Source: JAWKZG01 sp041396125 (lineage in GTDB: Bacteria; Pseudomonadota; Gammaproteobacteria; Competibacterales; Competibacteraceae). Taken from it: a stretch of DNA of 64,000 nt. How positions within the stretch are numbered: position 1 is the first letter of the stretch; the number at the start of each line of letters is the position of its first letter. A model generated the notes under the pieces. It had not been told where the DNA came from, searched no databases, and was given only the letters and a program-made list of their open reading frames with translations. A program made the translations under genes and the position numbers. This document shows, piece by piece, positions 57,393 through 64,000 of this stretch. The stretch covers positions 124,001 to 188,000 of the forward strand of contig JAWKZG010000006.1 in assembly GCA_041396125.1 (NCBI GenBank), read 5' to 3'.

Positions 57393-58379
57393 TCAGGCGT
57401 TTGGCAAAACCAGTATCTTGCCATCACGACCTTGGCGCATAGCATGAGCCAGCGCCTGCTTGATCTCGGTCAGAGGGTAGGTGGCTTCGACAGGCACATG
57501 CACCGTGCCGTCCATTACGCGCCCGGCCAGTTCACTATAGAGACCTTGTATTGACGCGGAATCCAGCGATCCCAGCGTTTTAGCCAACCAGAAACCGGTC
57601 AGGCTGATACCGCGAAAAACCGTCTGCTCGCTGCCGAGCATGCAGGGTTCACCGCTGAGCAGGCCATAATTGACGACCGTGCCGCCATCACTTAAACATT
57701 CCGCCAGGCGCAGGCAGGCGCGGCCTGCAACAGCGTCAATGGCCAGTTTGATGGGGGCATCGTCGCCGGTTTCAGCGCGTACTCTGGCCGCCAGATCATC
57801 GCCATCAACAAGCACAACATCCGCGCCTTGTTGCTGTAATGGGGCGATCAGTGACTCGCGTCGTACCACATTGACCGTGCGTATACCGCTGGCGCGGGCC
57901 AAAGCGATGAGGCAGGTGCCGACACCGGAGTTGGCCGCGTTCTGGATGAGCCAGTCGCCGGCTTGCAGATCGACATAATCGCGCAGCAGCATGAGTGCGG
58001 TGGCTGGATTAACTTTAAGCATGGCCGCCTGATACGGGTCGATATCCGCCGGTAGTTTAATCACCGCCGCACGTTTGATGCACTGTTGTTCCGCCCAATT
58101 GGTACGGCCCATCAGCATGACGCTGTCACCTGGCTGCAGGTCGCTGACAGCGCTGCCGACGGCGCGGACGCGACCGGCTCCTTCGATACCCAGACGGGTA
58201 GGCAGCGGAGGGCGGGAGGCATAACGCCCCTGGATCAACAGGATCTCAGCGGGATTGATAGGGCCGGCTGTGGTATCGACCAGGATTTCATCTGCGGTGG
58301 GTTCGCCCGGACCGTCTACCTCGATACAATCCACTACCTCGGGCGGGTTACCAAACGCTTTCAGTTCTGCGACTTTCAT
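57393..58379 (-). CDS. zinc-free quinone oxidoreductase/MECR-type MDR enzyme
   Basis: A 328-residue medium-chain dehydrogenase/reductase. GroES part: AGPINPAEILLIQGRYASRPPLPTRLGIEGAGRVRAVGSAVSDLQPGDSVM; NADPH-binding part: WLIQNAANSGVGTCLIALARASGIRTVNVVRR. The QNAANSGVG signature is that of 2-enoyl thioester reductases (MECR/Etr1-like). No zinc ligands are seen. It reduces an enone or enoyl thioester with NADPH. Confidence 0.85.
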   Translation of the reverse strand: MKVAELKAFGNPPEVVDCIEVDGPGEPTADEILVDTTAGPINPAEILLIQGRYASRPPLPTRLGIEGAGRVRAVGSAVSDLQPGDSVMLMGRTNWAEQQCIKRAAVIKLPADIDPYQAAMLKVNPATALMLLRDYVDLQAGDWLIQNAANSGVGTCLIALARASGIRTVNVVRRESLIAPLQQQGADVVLVDGDDLAARVRAETGDDAPIKLAIDAVAGRACLRLAECLSDGGTVVNYGLLSGEPCMLGSEQTVFRGISLTGFWLAKTLGSLDSASIQGLYSELAGRVMDGTVHVPVEATYPLTEIKQALAHAMRQGRDGKILVLPNA

Positions 58380-58464
58380 GATTTTTTCCTGCTCTTTGCT
58401 GCGGTTATTTGCTGTGTATTTGAGTATAGCGGCTTTATCCGGAAGCTACAGGCGTGCCTGCTGT

Positions 58465-58491
58465 CTGGATTCCCGCCTGCGTGGGAATGGC
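58465..58491 (+). repeat. single REP-like palindrome
   Basis: One 27-base copy of the window-wide palindrome with two substitutions (GCGTGGGAATGGC), between the divergent genes at 57393 and 58583. Confidence 0.8.
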
Positions 58492-58582
58492 GACACCGTT
58501 CTGCCCACGCGCTGTTGCAATCGCTCGTTGTCGAAACATTTGAGATACTGGGCCGTTATAAGACTTGACGAGAGGGCTGGCC

Positions 58583-59242
58583 ATGAAGATTAATGCCGAT
58601 TTATCCAAACGTGTCGTTCTCAATACGCACGAACTGCCTTGGGTTGATTCACCGCTGCCGGGTGTACAGCGTCGGATGCTGGAACGCGACGGCGCAGAGG
58701 TGGCGCGTGCCACCAGTCTGGTACGTTATGCGCCGAATTCCTATTTCCATGAGCATACGCATGGTGGGGGCGAGGAATTTCTGGTGCTGGACGGGGTGTT
58801 TTCCGATGAGATGGGCGATTTCCCGGCCGGTATGTATGTGCGCAACCCGGTGGGCTCCAAACACAGTCCGCACACCAAAGACGGCTGTCTGATACTGGTC
58901 AAACTGCGCCAGTTTGAGCCGGCTGATCAGGACTATGTCCGGCTCGATACGCGACAGGCTGAGTGGTTGCCCGGACCATTTGACGGACTGTCTGTGCTGC
59001 CGCTGCATCAATATGGCAGCGAACAGGTGGAGCTGCTGAAAATGGCAGCGGGTACCCGTTTTGATCAATCCCTCTATCCGCTGGGCGTGGAGCTGTATGT
59101 GTTGTCTGGCGCGTTCAGCGATGCCCACGGTAGTTATCCGGCTGGCACCTGGTTGCGCAATCCGGCCGGGCTTGAGTCTTCGTCCTGCAGCGAATCGGGC
59201 TGCGTGATGTATCTCAAAACCGGCCATCTGCCAGCGCGCTAG
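58583..59242 (+). CDS. ChrR-type cupin-domain protein
   Basis: A 219-residue protein with two cupin halves. First: ATSLVRYAPNSYFHEHTHGGGEEFLVLDGVFSDEMGDFPAGMYVRNPVGSKHSPHT, with the metal ligands HxHx4E and a later His. Second: FDQSLYPLGVELYVLSGAFSDAHGSYPAGTWLRNPAG, in which the ligands are mostly lost. It resembles the cupin part of anti-sigma factor ChrR but lacks the N-terminal zinc anti-sigma domain, and no sigma factor is adjacent. It may be a metal-dependent enzyme or sensor. Confidence 0.85.
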   Translation: MKINADLSKRVVLNTHELPWVDSPLPGVQRRMLERDGAEVARATSLVRYAPNSYFHEHTHGGGEEFLVLDGVFSDEMGDFPAGMYVRNPVGSKHSPHTKDGCLILVKLRQFEPADQDYVRLDTRQAEWLPGPFDGLSVLPLHQYGSEQVELLKMAAGTRFDQSLYPLGVELYVLSGAFSDAHGSYPAGTWLRNPAGLESSSCSESGCVMYLKTGHLPAR

Positions 59243-59287
59243 CTGTTATCGATTCTGTTTCCTTTTCAGTGCAGGGGATAGTGGCTA

Positions 59288-59638
59288 TTACTCGCGCAGC
59301 AGTGCCTGCGGAATCTGCAGCGGCAGAGCCAGCAGCAGAAAAGCCAGGGTTTTACCGTGCCCGTCCAGGTTCAGGCTGCCATTAACACCGCCTTCCAGCA
59401 CATCGTCAATCACCAGATTCAGGGCTTGCAGCTGTGGCAGCTCATAGCGCACCACACGGCTGGCTCCGCGATGCTGAAACATGCTCAGCACCCGTGCTTC
59501 GGTGACCTGTTCCAGCAGCAGCGGATAAAACTCGGGCTGGTAAGCAAACACCCCGATATTGACCCGGTTACCTTTGTCGCCGGTGCGGGCGTGGGCGATG
59601 CTGTACAGCGGTAATTCCATGTGAGTGGCGTCGCTCAT
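59288..59638 (-). CDS. AtuA C-terminal-domain-like protein (116 aa)
   Basis: IAHARTGDKGNRVNIGVFAYQPEFYPLLLEQV (residues 14-45) is the hallmark of the C-terminal domain of AtuA-like proteins, here encoded separately. The start overlaps the stop of the AtuA-like gene (ATGA), so the two chains are coupled and likely form one complex. Confidence 0.82.
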   Translation of the reverse strand: MSDATHMELPLYSIAHARTGDKGNRVNIGVFAYQPEFYPLLLEQVTEARVLSMFQHRGASRVVRYELPQLQALNLVIDDVLEGGVNGSLNLDGHGKTLAFLLLALPLQIPQALLRE

Positions 59639-61044
59639 AAAACCTCCGGCTGATTAGCGTGCGAGTTAAGATAGTGCAGTCGGGTTTCGATCTGCTCGCG
59701 GGGCAGCAGATAGGATTGTGTGCCGATGCGCTGGGTCAGGTGCCAGCGCACACCACCGCCACCGGCCGGGCCGTCGCAATAGAGCGCCAGCACTTCCCGC
59801 GCAGCGGTTTCGGCCTGGGCTTTGTCCTCGGCCACAGCCGCCAGCCGCACGCGTACATCATTATGATCCAGTTCCGGCGGCAGACTGGCCAGCAGAGCGC
59901 CGTCATCGCTATCGTGCACGCTGGCCACACCGATCAGATCGATCCGGTAGCGTACCTGCAATTGACGCTGTGCGATCCGCTCGCGCAAAATCTGCGCTGC
60001 CAGTTGAGCGCGCGCCAGCGCATTCGGGCCGGCGTAGGAGATTTCCCCTTCACCGAGCCAGCCGCTGCTGAAACTGAGCGTGGCTTTCAGACGTGCCGGG
60101 CGCGGTTTGCCGCGCGCCCCGCTAACCCGCACCTGATCAGGGCCGGCAGCAGTAACAGTGACGTTGCTTATATCGAGTATCACATCGGGCGTCAGATACG
60201 CCGCAGGATCATGAATCTCGTACAGTAATTGTTCTTTCACGGTTTGTTCACTAACCAGTCCGCCGGTATTGCTGGCTTTGCCGATCAGAATATCGCCATC
60301 GTGGCTGACCTGGGCGATTGGAAAACCGATGTTGGCCATGTTCGGGACTTCTTTAAAGCCGGGATCGGCAAAATAACCGCCGCTGACCTGCGAGCCACAT
60401 TCCAGTAAGTGTCCGGCCAGCGTACCGGCGGCCAGCCGCTGCCAGTCATCCAGCGACCAGTCGAAATGCCATAGCAATGGACCCAGTGCCAGCGCCGGAT
60501 CAGCGACCCGACCGGTGACTACTATCAGCGCACCATGTCGCAGAGCAGTGGCAATATCGGCAGCGCCCAGATAGACATTGGCAGCAATCACCTGGGCAGG
60601 ATCGACCTGCAGGCTGGTATCGGACTCGGCGATATCCCATTGCTCGGGCGTCAGTCGGTCGCGGATATCATCACCTTCCAGCACCGCAATCTGAAACGGC
60701 GGCAGTGCCAGCTCACGGCCCAGCGCAGCGATCATACGGGCCGCCGCCATCGGATTGGCTGCACCGAAATTGCCGATGACCGGAATGCCGTGGCGCACGC
60801 ATTTGCCCAGTATCGGTTCGAGTAATTCCCGCAGCTTGGGCTCATAGCCGTGGTCGGGGTTGTTTTGCCGGGCCAGTTGGGCCAGCGCCAGCGTTCGCTC
60901 GGCGAGAGTTTCGAACATAATGGCAGCGGGCAGGCCGCGTTCGATCAAGGTGTCTACCACCGGTTCGGCAACATCCAGCCGGTCGCCGGAAAAACCGGCA
61001 CCGCAGCCGATGCAAAACGCCGTATCGTGCGAGGTTTCATGCAT
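59635..61044 (-). CDS. AtuA/DUF1446-family protein
   Basis: A 469-residue protein. FCIGCGAGFSGDRLDVAEPVVDTLIERG and IPVIGNFGAANPMAAARMIAALGRELAL open it; GALIVVTGRVADPALALGPLLWHFDW and LAGHLLECGSQVSGGYFADPGFKEVPNMANIGFPIAQVSHDG are typical of the family first met in acyclic terpene utilisation. Its function is not settled; related genes occur in acyl-CoA catabolism. It lies between an SDR (29 bases upstream) and the AtuA C-terminal-like gene. Confidence 0.85.
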   Translation of the reverse strand: MHETSHDTAFCIGCGAGFSGDRLDVAEPVVDTLIERGLPAAIMFETLAERTLALAQLARQNNPDHGYEPKLRELLEPILGKCVRHGIPVIGNFGAANPMAAARMIAALGRELALPPFQIAVLEGDDIRDRLTPEQWDIAESDTSLQVDPAQVIAANVYLGAADIATALRHGALIVVTGRVADPALALGPLLWHFDWSLDDWQRLAAGTLAGHLLECGSQVSGGYFADPGFKEVPNMANIGFPIAQVSHDGDILIGKASNTGGLVSEQTVKEQLLYEIHDPAAYLTPDVILDISNVTVTAAGPDQVRVSGARGKPRPARLKATLSFSSGWLGEGEISYAGPNALARAQLAAQILRERIAQRQLQVRYRIDLIGVASVHDSDDGALLASLPPELDHNDVRVRLAAVAEDKAQAETAAREVLALYCDGPAGGGGVRWHLTQRIGTQSYLLPREQIETRLHYLNSHANQPEVL

Positions 61045-61073
61045 AGAAATATGTACTCATTGAACGCGCTTAT

Positions 61074-61865
61074 TTAACGGGCCAGAAAGCCGCCGTCTAC
61101 CGCCAGACTGTGACCGGTAACCATGCCGGAAGCCGGACTGGCCAGATACAGAATTGCGCCGGCTAGATCCTCGACTTCGGCGATACGTCCAAGCGGGGTT
61201 TGTTGCTCAATGGCAGGGCGCAATACCGGATCGTTAATCACTTTGGCGGCGAAGCGGGTATTGACAAAGGTTGGCGCAATATCGTTAACACGGATGTTCA
61301 GCCCGCCCCATTCGGCGGCCAGCGCCCGGGTCAGATTGACGATACCGCCCTTGCTGGCGTGGTAAGACGGATTCGGATACAGACCACCGCCGCTATGACC
61401 CATAATGGATGACAGATTGATAATACTGCCGCCGTCCTGATGCTGCATAATACGAGCGGCTTCACGACAGCATAGAAACGTACCGGTCAGGTTCACGTTC
61501 AAAACCCGGTTCCAGACCTCCAGCGGGGTGTCGATAGAGGGGGTACGTTGGGCGGTGCCGGCGCAGTTAAGCAGAATATCCAGCCGACCCAGGCGTTGGC
61601 CAACGTCCTGAAAACAGGCACAGACGCCGGCCTCATCGCTCACATCCATGGGCATAGACTCCGCGCTCAGACCAGCCTCGTGCAGACTGGCAACAAGTTC
61701 GGCCAGTGCGGTAATGTCCAGATCGGTTGCAACAATATGCGCGCCCGCCTGGGCCAGCACTTTGCAGGCAAGCTGGCCAATGCCGTTGGCGGCACCGGTG
61801 ACCAGGGCAACCCGGTCGGTCAGGTCAAATAAAGTGTCCAGCGGAAATACAGAAGTGGGGTTCAT
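61074..61865 (-). CDS. SDR-family oxidoreductase
   Basis: A 263-residue short-chain dehydrogenase: TGAANGIGQLACKVLAQAGAHIVATDLD (NAD-binding TGxxxGIG and Asp for NAD preference), LNCAG, catalytic Ser in INLSSIMGHSGGG and YHASK (Tyr-x3-Lys), then NDIAPTFVNT. The start is ATG 61865; an in-frame extension upstream is not conserved. First gene of the leftward SDR-AtuA-AtuA-C unit; it may oxidise an alcohol intermediate of the same pathway. Confidence 0.9.
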   Translation of the reverse strand: MNPTSVFPLDTLFDLTDRVALVTGAANGIGQLACKVLAQAGAHIVATDLDITALAELVASLHEAGLSAESMPMDVSDEAGVCACFQDVGQRLGRLDILLNCAGTAQRTPSIDTPLEVWNRVLNVNLTGTFLCCREAARIMQHQDGGSIINLSSIMGHSGGGLYPNPSYHASKGGIVNLTRALAAEWGGLNIRVNDIAPTFVNTRFAAKVINDPVLRPAIEQQTPLGRIAEVEDLAGAILYLASPASGMVTGHSLAVDGGFLAR

Positions 61866-62130
61866 CGGGAATGCGTACCATGTTGTCTTTGTTCTGGCTG
61901 ACCATAGCATAAATGATGAGCGGGTGATCAAGTACCCTGTATATACCAGTTTGGGCCATCTGTATGTTGCGCCTGCCTGCTTGAAATGCGCCTGAATGCC
62001 CTCATTTCAGAACCTAGTGAATTTTAGAATTACGACTGGCGAAGCGAGTTAACTGCGAGCTAACAACTAAAGGGTTAACAACAAATGTCTTGGTGCCAGT
62101 CAGCTCAGCATTGGCACAGGTAAATCCAAT

Positions 62131-63177
62131 ATGGAATACAAAGACTACTATCAGTTATTGGGCGTGGCGCGCGACGCCAGCCAGGATGACATCAAAAAAG
62201 CCTATCGGCGCCTGGCGCGCAAATATCATCCGGACGTCAGTAAGGAACCGGACGCTGAAGCGCGTTTTCAGAGTGTCCAGGAAGCGTATGAGGTGTTGAA
62301 AGACCCTGAAAAACGGGCGGCTTACGATCAGCTTGGCAATCAGTGGCAGGCCGGACAGGAGTTCAGGCCGCCGCCGGGCTGGAAATCACAGTTTCATTTT
62401 GACGGTAACCTGGATGAAGTCGTCGATCTGGGTGATTTGTTTGAATCCTTGTTTGGCGGTATGCCGGGTGCAGGACCGGGCGGGCGGCGAACGCGCGGAC
62501 AAGCCTACTCCGCGCACAGTCCGTTTTCCGGTCGGGCGGGTGACAGCGGTTTTCAGGCCCGCTCCGGCAGTAATTTTGGCGGTGGTTTTGGGGCACAGAC
62601 CCCAAGTCAGGGTGAAGACCAGCACGTAAAACTGGAAATCACGCTGGAGGAATCCTACCAGGGCAGCAGCCGGCGGATTAATCTGCAGATACCGGAAGTC
62701 GGGTCTGACGGGCAATTGCACACGCGCAGCAAAACGCTGAACGTGAAAATTCCGCCGGGCACTATCGAAGGGCAGCAGATCAGACTGGCTGGGCAGGGTG
62801 GCACGGGCTACCAGGGTCGCCCCGGCGATCTGTATCTGGATGTGGTGCTACGTCCGCACCGTCTGTATCGGGTGGACGAGCGCGATGTGATACTGGAGCT
62901 GCCGATAACGCCCTGGGAAGCTGCTTTAGGTCAGGCGGTAAAAGTACCGACACTGGGCGGCAAGGTGGAGCTTAAAATTCCGCCCGGCTCGCAAAGCGGT
63001 GCCAAACTGCGTCTGAAAGGTCGTGGTTTGCCGGGTAGTGCCGGGCAGCCGGCAGGCGATCAGGATGTTGTGCTTAAACTGGGTCCGCCCGCCGCGACAA
63101 CCGAATCGGCACGGGAATTTTATCAGCGTATGGCCCGCGAACTGCCGATGGACCCGAGGGCTGAACTCGGCGCATAA
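62131..63177 (+). CDS. cbpA: CbpA-like DnaJ-class co-chaperone
   Basis: A 348-residue protein: J domain at residues 4-70 (YYQLLGVARDASQDDIKKAYRRLARKYHPDVSKEP, with HPD), a Gly/Phe-rich linker (105-165), and a DnaJ C-terminal substrate domain (LEITLEESYQGSSRRINLQIP; IPPGTIEGQQIRLAGQGG; PWEAALGQAVKVPTLGGKVELKIPPGSQ). The Cys-rich zinc finger of DnaJ is absent, as in CbpA. It stimulates DnaK. A perfect hairpin follows the gene. Confidence 0.9.
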   Translation: MEYKDYYQLLGVARDASQDDIKKAYRRLARKYHPDVSKEPDAEARFQSVQEAYEVLKDPEKRAAYDQLGNQWQAGQEFRPPPGWKSQFHFDGNLDEVVDLGDLFESLFGGMPGAGPGGRRTRGQAYSAHSPFSGRAGDSGFQARSGSNFGGGFGAQTPSQGEDQHVKLEITLEESYQGSSRRINLQIPEVGSDGQLHTRSKTLNVKIPPGTIEGQQIRLAGQGGTGYQGRPGDLYLDVVLRPHRLYRVDERDVILELPITPWEAALGQAVKVPTLGGKVELKIPPGSQSGAKLRLKGRGLPGSAGQPAGDQDVVLKLGPPAATTESAREFYQRMARELPMDPRAELGA

Positions 63178-63205
63178 AGGCGCGCTTTTCTGCCGCGCCA
63201 GTTTG

Positions 63206-63233
63206 CTGGATTCCTGCTCAGGCAGGAATCCAG
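63206..63233 (+). terminator. hairpin after cbpA
   Basis: CTGGATTCCTGC and GCAGGAATCCAG pair perfectly over 12 bp around a TCAG loop, 29 bases after the stop. It is related to the REP-like family but not to its core. No T-run follows. Confidence 0.65.
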
Positions 63234-63267
63234 TAACTACTGATTTTTGCCTACCCACAGCTAACCC

Positions 63268-63294
63268 GTCATTCCCGCGCCGGCGGGAATCCAG
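63268..63294 (-). repeat. single REP-like palindrome
   Basis: A minus-orientation copy (ATTCCCGCGCCGGCGGGAAT core) between the cbpA hairpin and the convergent permease gene. Confidence 0.75.
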
Positions 63295-63340
63295 TGATCA
63301 CTGATCTACGGGCTGACACAGGGGGCTGTTGTACGAACGG

Positions 63341-64000
63341 CTATTCCTTTTTCGGCGCGAGATTTTGCGGGTCGAAAATATTCTGATACGCACCATTTTC
63401 CTGCGCTTCCGGTTGGCCGGGCTGTTCTTCTGACTGCTCTTGGGCCGGCGGCGCAAGATTTTGTGGTGCAAAAATATTCTGATACGAGCCATTTTCCTGC
63501 ACTTCTGGCTGTTCCTCAGCTGGGGGCGCGAGATTTTGTGGCGCGAAAATATTCGGATAGCTTTCAGTGCCGGGTGTGGGTTTCGGCGCTGTCTGCGGCT
63601 GGGGTGCGGGTGTTTGCGTGCCGGGTTGGCCGCTTTCGAACATACGCCGTTGCTGCAGTTCCCTGATACGGCGCTCGGTTTCCAGCCGCTTCTGTTCCGC
63701 CGCTTCGACCTTGCAACTGGCGGTATCAAAACGGGTGGCCATCCAGCTGGTGCCCAGACCGGCGATAAACACCAGCACCACCAAATAGGTCACCGGATTG
63801 CCCAGATTGAGTGGTTTCGCGCTGATCCCCTGCTGTTGCCGCTCTTCACGCCGGCGCAGGATCTCGTAGACCACCGCACCGACCAAGGTCAGCGCGACAA
63901 TAATTACTGCCAGAGCGCTGATGGAAGGATTGATACCGTAGCGGACTTTGCTGGCCAGTACCGTGGTCAGGGTTTTTTCCGAGGCAATCGTGAATACGGT
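63341..64000 (-). CDS. C-terminus of an ABC transporter permease (polyamine/PotC-like) with repetitive tail, partial
   Basis: The frame enters from beyond the window end and reads TVFTIASEKTLTTVLASKVRYGINPSISALAVIIVALTLVGAVVYEILRRRE, the usual last periplasmic loop and helix of a PotC-type permease. In place of the normal stop soon after, it goes on for about 160 residues: another hydrophobic segment (LGNPVTYLVVLVFIAGLGTSWMA), a basic helix and a Pro/Gln/Glu-rich tail with three repeats of the pattern Y-x-NIF-x-PQNLAP. It ends at 63341. The tail has no known function. A fusion with a downstream gene cannot be excluded. Confidence 0.7.
   Translation of the reverse strand, partial: TVFTIASEKTLTTVLASKVRYGINPSISALAVIIVALTLVGAVVYEILRRREERQQQGISAKPLNLGNPVTYLVVLVFIAGLGTSWMATRFDTASCKVEAAEQKRLETERRIRELQQRRMFESGQPGTQTPAPQPQTAPKPTPGTESYPNIFAPQNLAPPAEEQPEVQENGSYQNIFAPQNLAPPAQEQSEEQPGQPEAQENGAYQNIFDPQNLAPKKE

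Noticed and set aside
58583..59242. Full ChrR anti-sigma factor
   Set aside because: The N-terminal zinc-binding anti-sigma domain is missing and no ECF sigma gene is adjacent.

Overview
The window is about 64 kb of a moderately GC-rich proteobacterial chromosome, most likely a free-living gammaproteobacterium. This rests on the gene families (AioXSR/AioBA arsenite oxidase, Acr3, TctABC, OprB-like porin, AtuA-type proteins, Tat-exported sulfatase) and on repeated extragenic palindromes with the core GATTCCCGCCTGCGCGGGAA. No rRNA, tRNA, CRISPR array or complete insertion sequence was seen, so genus-level placement is not possible.

Region by region: 1-5.6 kb holds a c-type cytochrome, an OmpR-type response regulator, a histidine kinase, an alpha/beta hydrolase and an unknown gene, all interrupted by small frameshifts. 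5.7-14.3 kb has an unknown intact gene, then a minus-strand block of sulfatase, TctA, TctB, TctC, IclR regulator, AlkB-like dioxygenase and nitronate monooxygenase-like flavoprotein. 14.4-31.8 kb is an arsenic island: a three-component As(III) sensor (aioX-aioS-aioR, leftward) diverges from the arsenite oxidase genes aioB-aioA across a region with a sigma-54 promoter candidate and an upstream palindrome. A convergent block follows with a small thioredoxin-like protein, two ArsP-type permeases and an ArsR. Next come arsJ and a GAPDH (arsenate detoxification as 1-arseno-3-phosphoglycerate), then a divergent ArsR, acr3, an HdeD-like membrane protein, a universal-stress-like protein and an ArsB/NhaD-superfamily transporter. 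Together these would sense As(III), oxidise it in the periplasm, and export both As(III) and arsenylated phosphoglycerate.

31.8-53.5 kb is an accessory zone: palindromic repeats, a Tat-exported sulfatase, an AT-rich stretch with an orphan gene, a MITE-like element, a broken methyltransferase, a NERD-nuclease/UvrD-type helicase, a PD-(D/E)XK-like nuclease with a zinc ribbon flanked by matching palindromes, a partly duplicated esterase, and a three-gene retron. The retron consists of a WGR/HEAT-repeat protein, a SWIM zinc-finger protein and a reverse transcriptase. Between the last two lies an inferred msr-msd RNA at 49968-50181, bounded by a perfect 12-bp a1/a2 pair and containing a long msd hairpin. 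I consider this retron the main candidate for an undescribed variant of a biological system in the window; the component set matches what I recall as the type XIII class, but the reverse transcriptase has a predicted C-terminal membrane helix.

53.6-64 kb returns to metabolic genes: a D-aminoacylase-like amidohydrolase (broken), an OprB-like porin, a quinone oxidoreductase-like enzyme, a ChrR-type cupin, an SDR-AtuA-AtuA C-terminal-domain operon, a CbpA-like co-chaperone, and the end of a polyamine-type ABC permease with an unusual repetitive C-terminal tail.

Many genes here carry 1-2 nt indels while their remaining sequence looks conserved. I read most of these as sequence errors and not decay, but cannot prove it; they are annotated as 'pseudogene' with that caveat.
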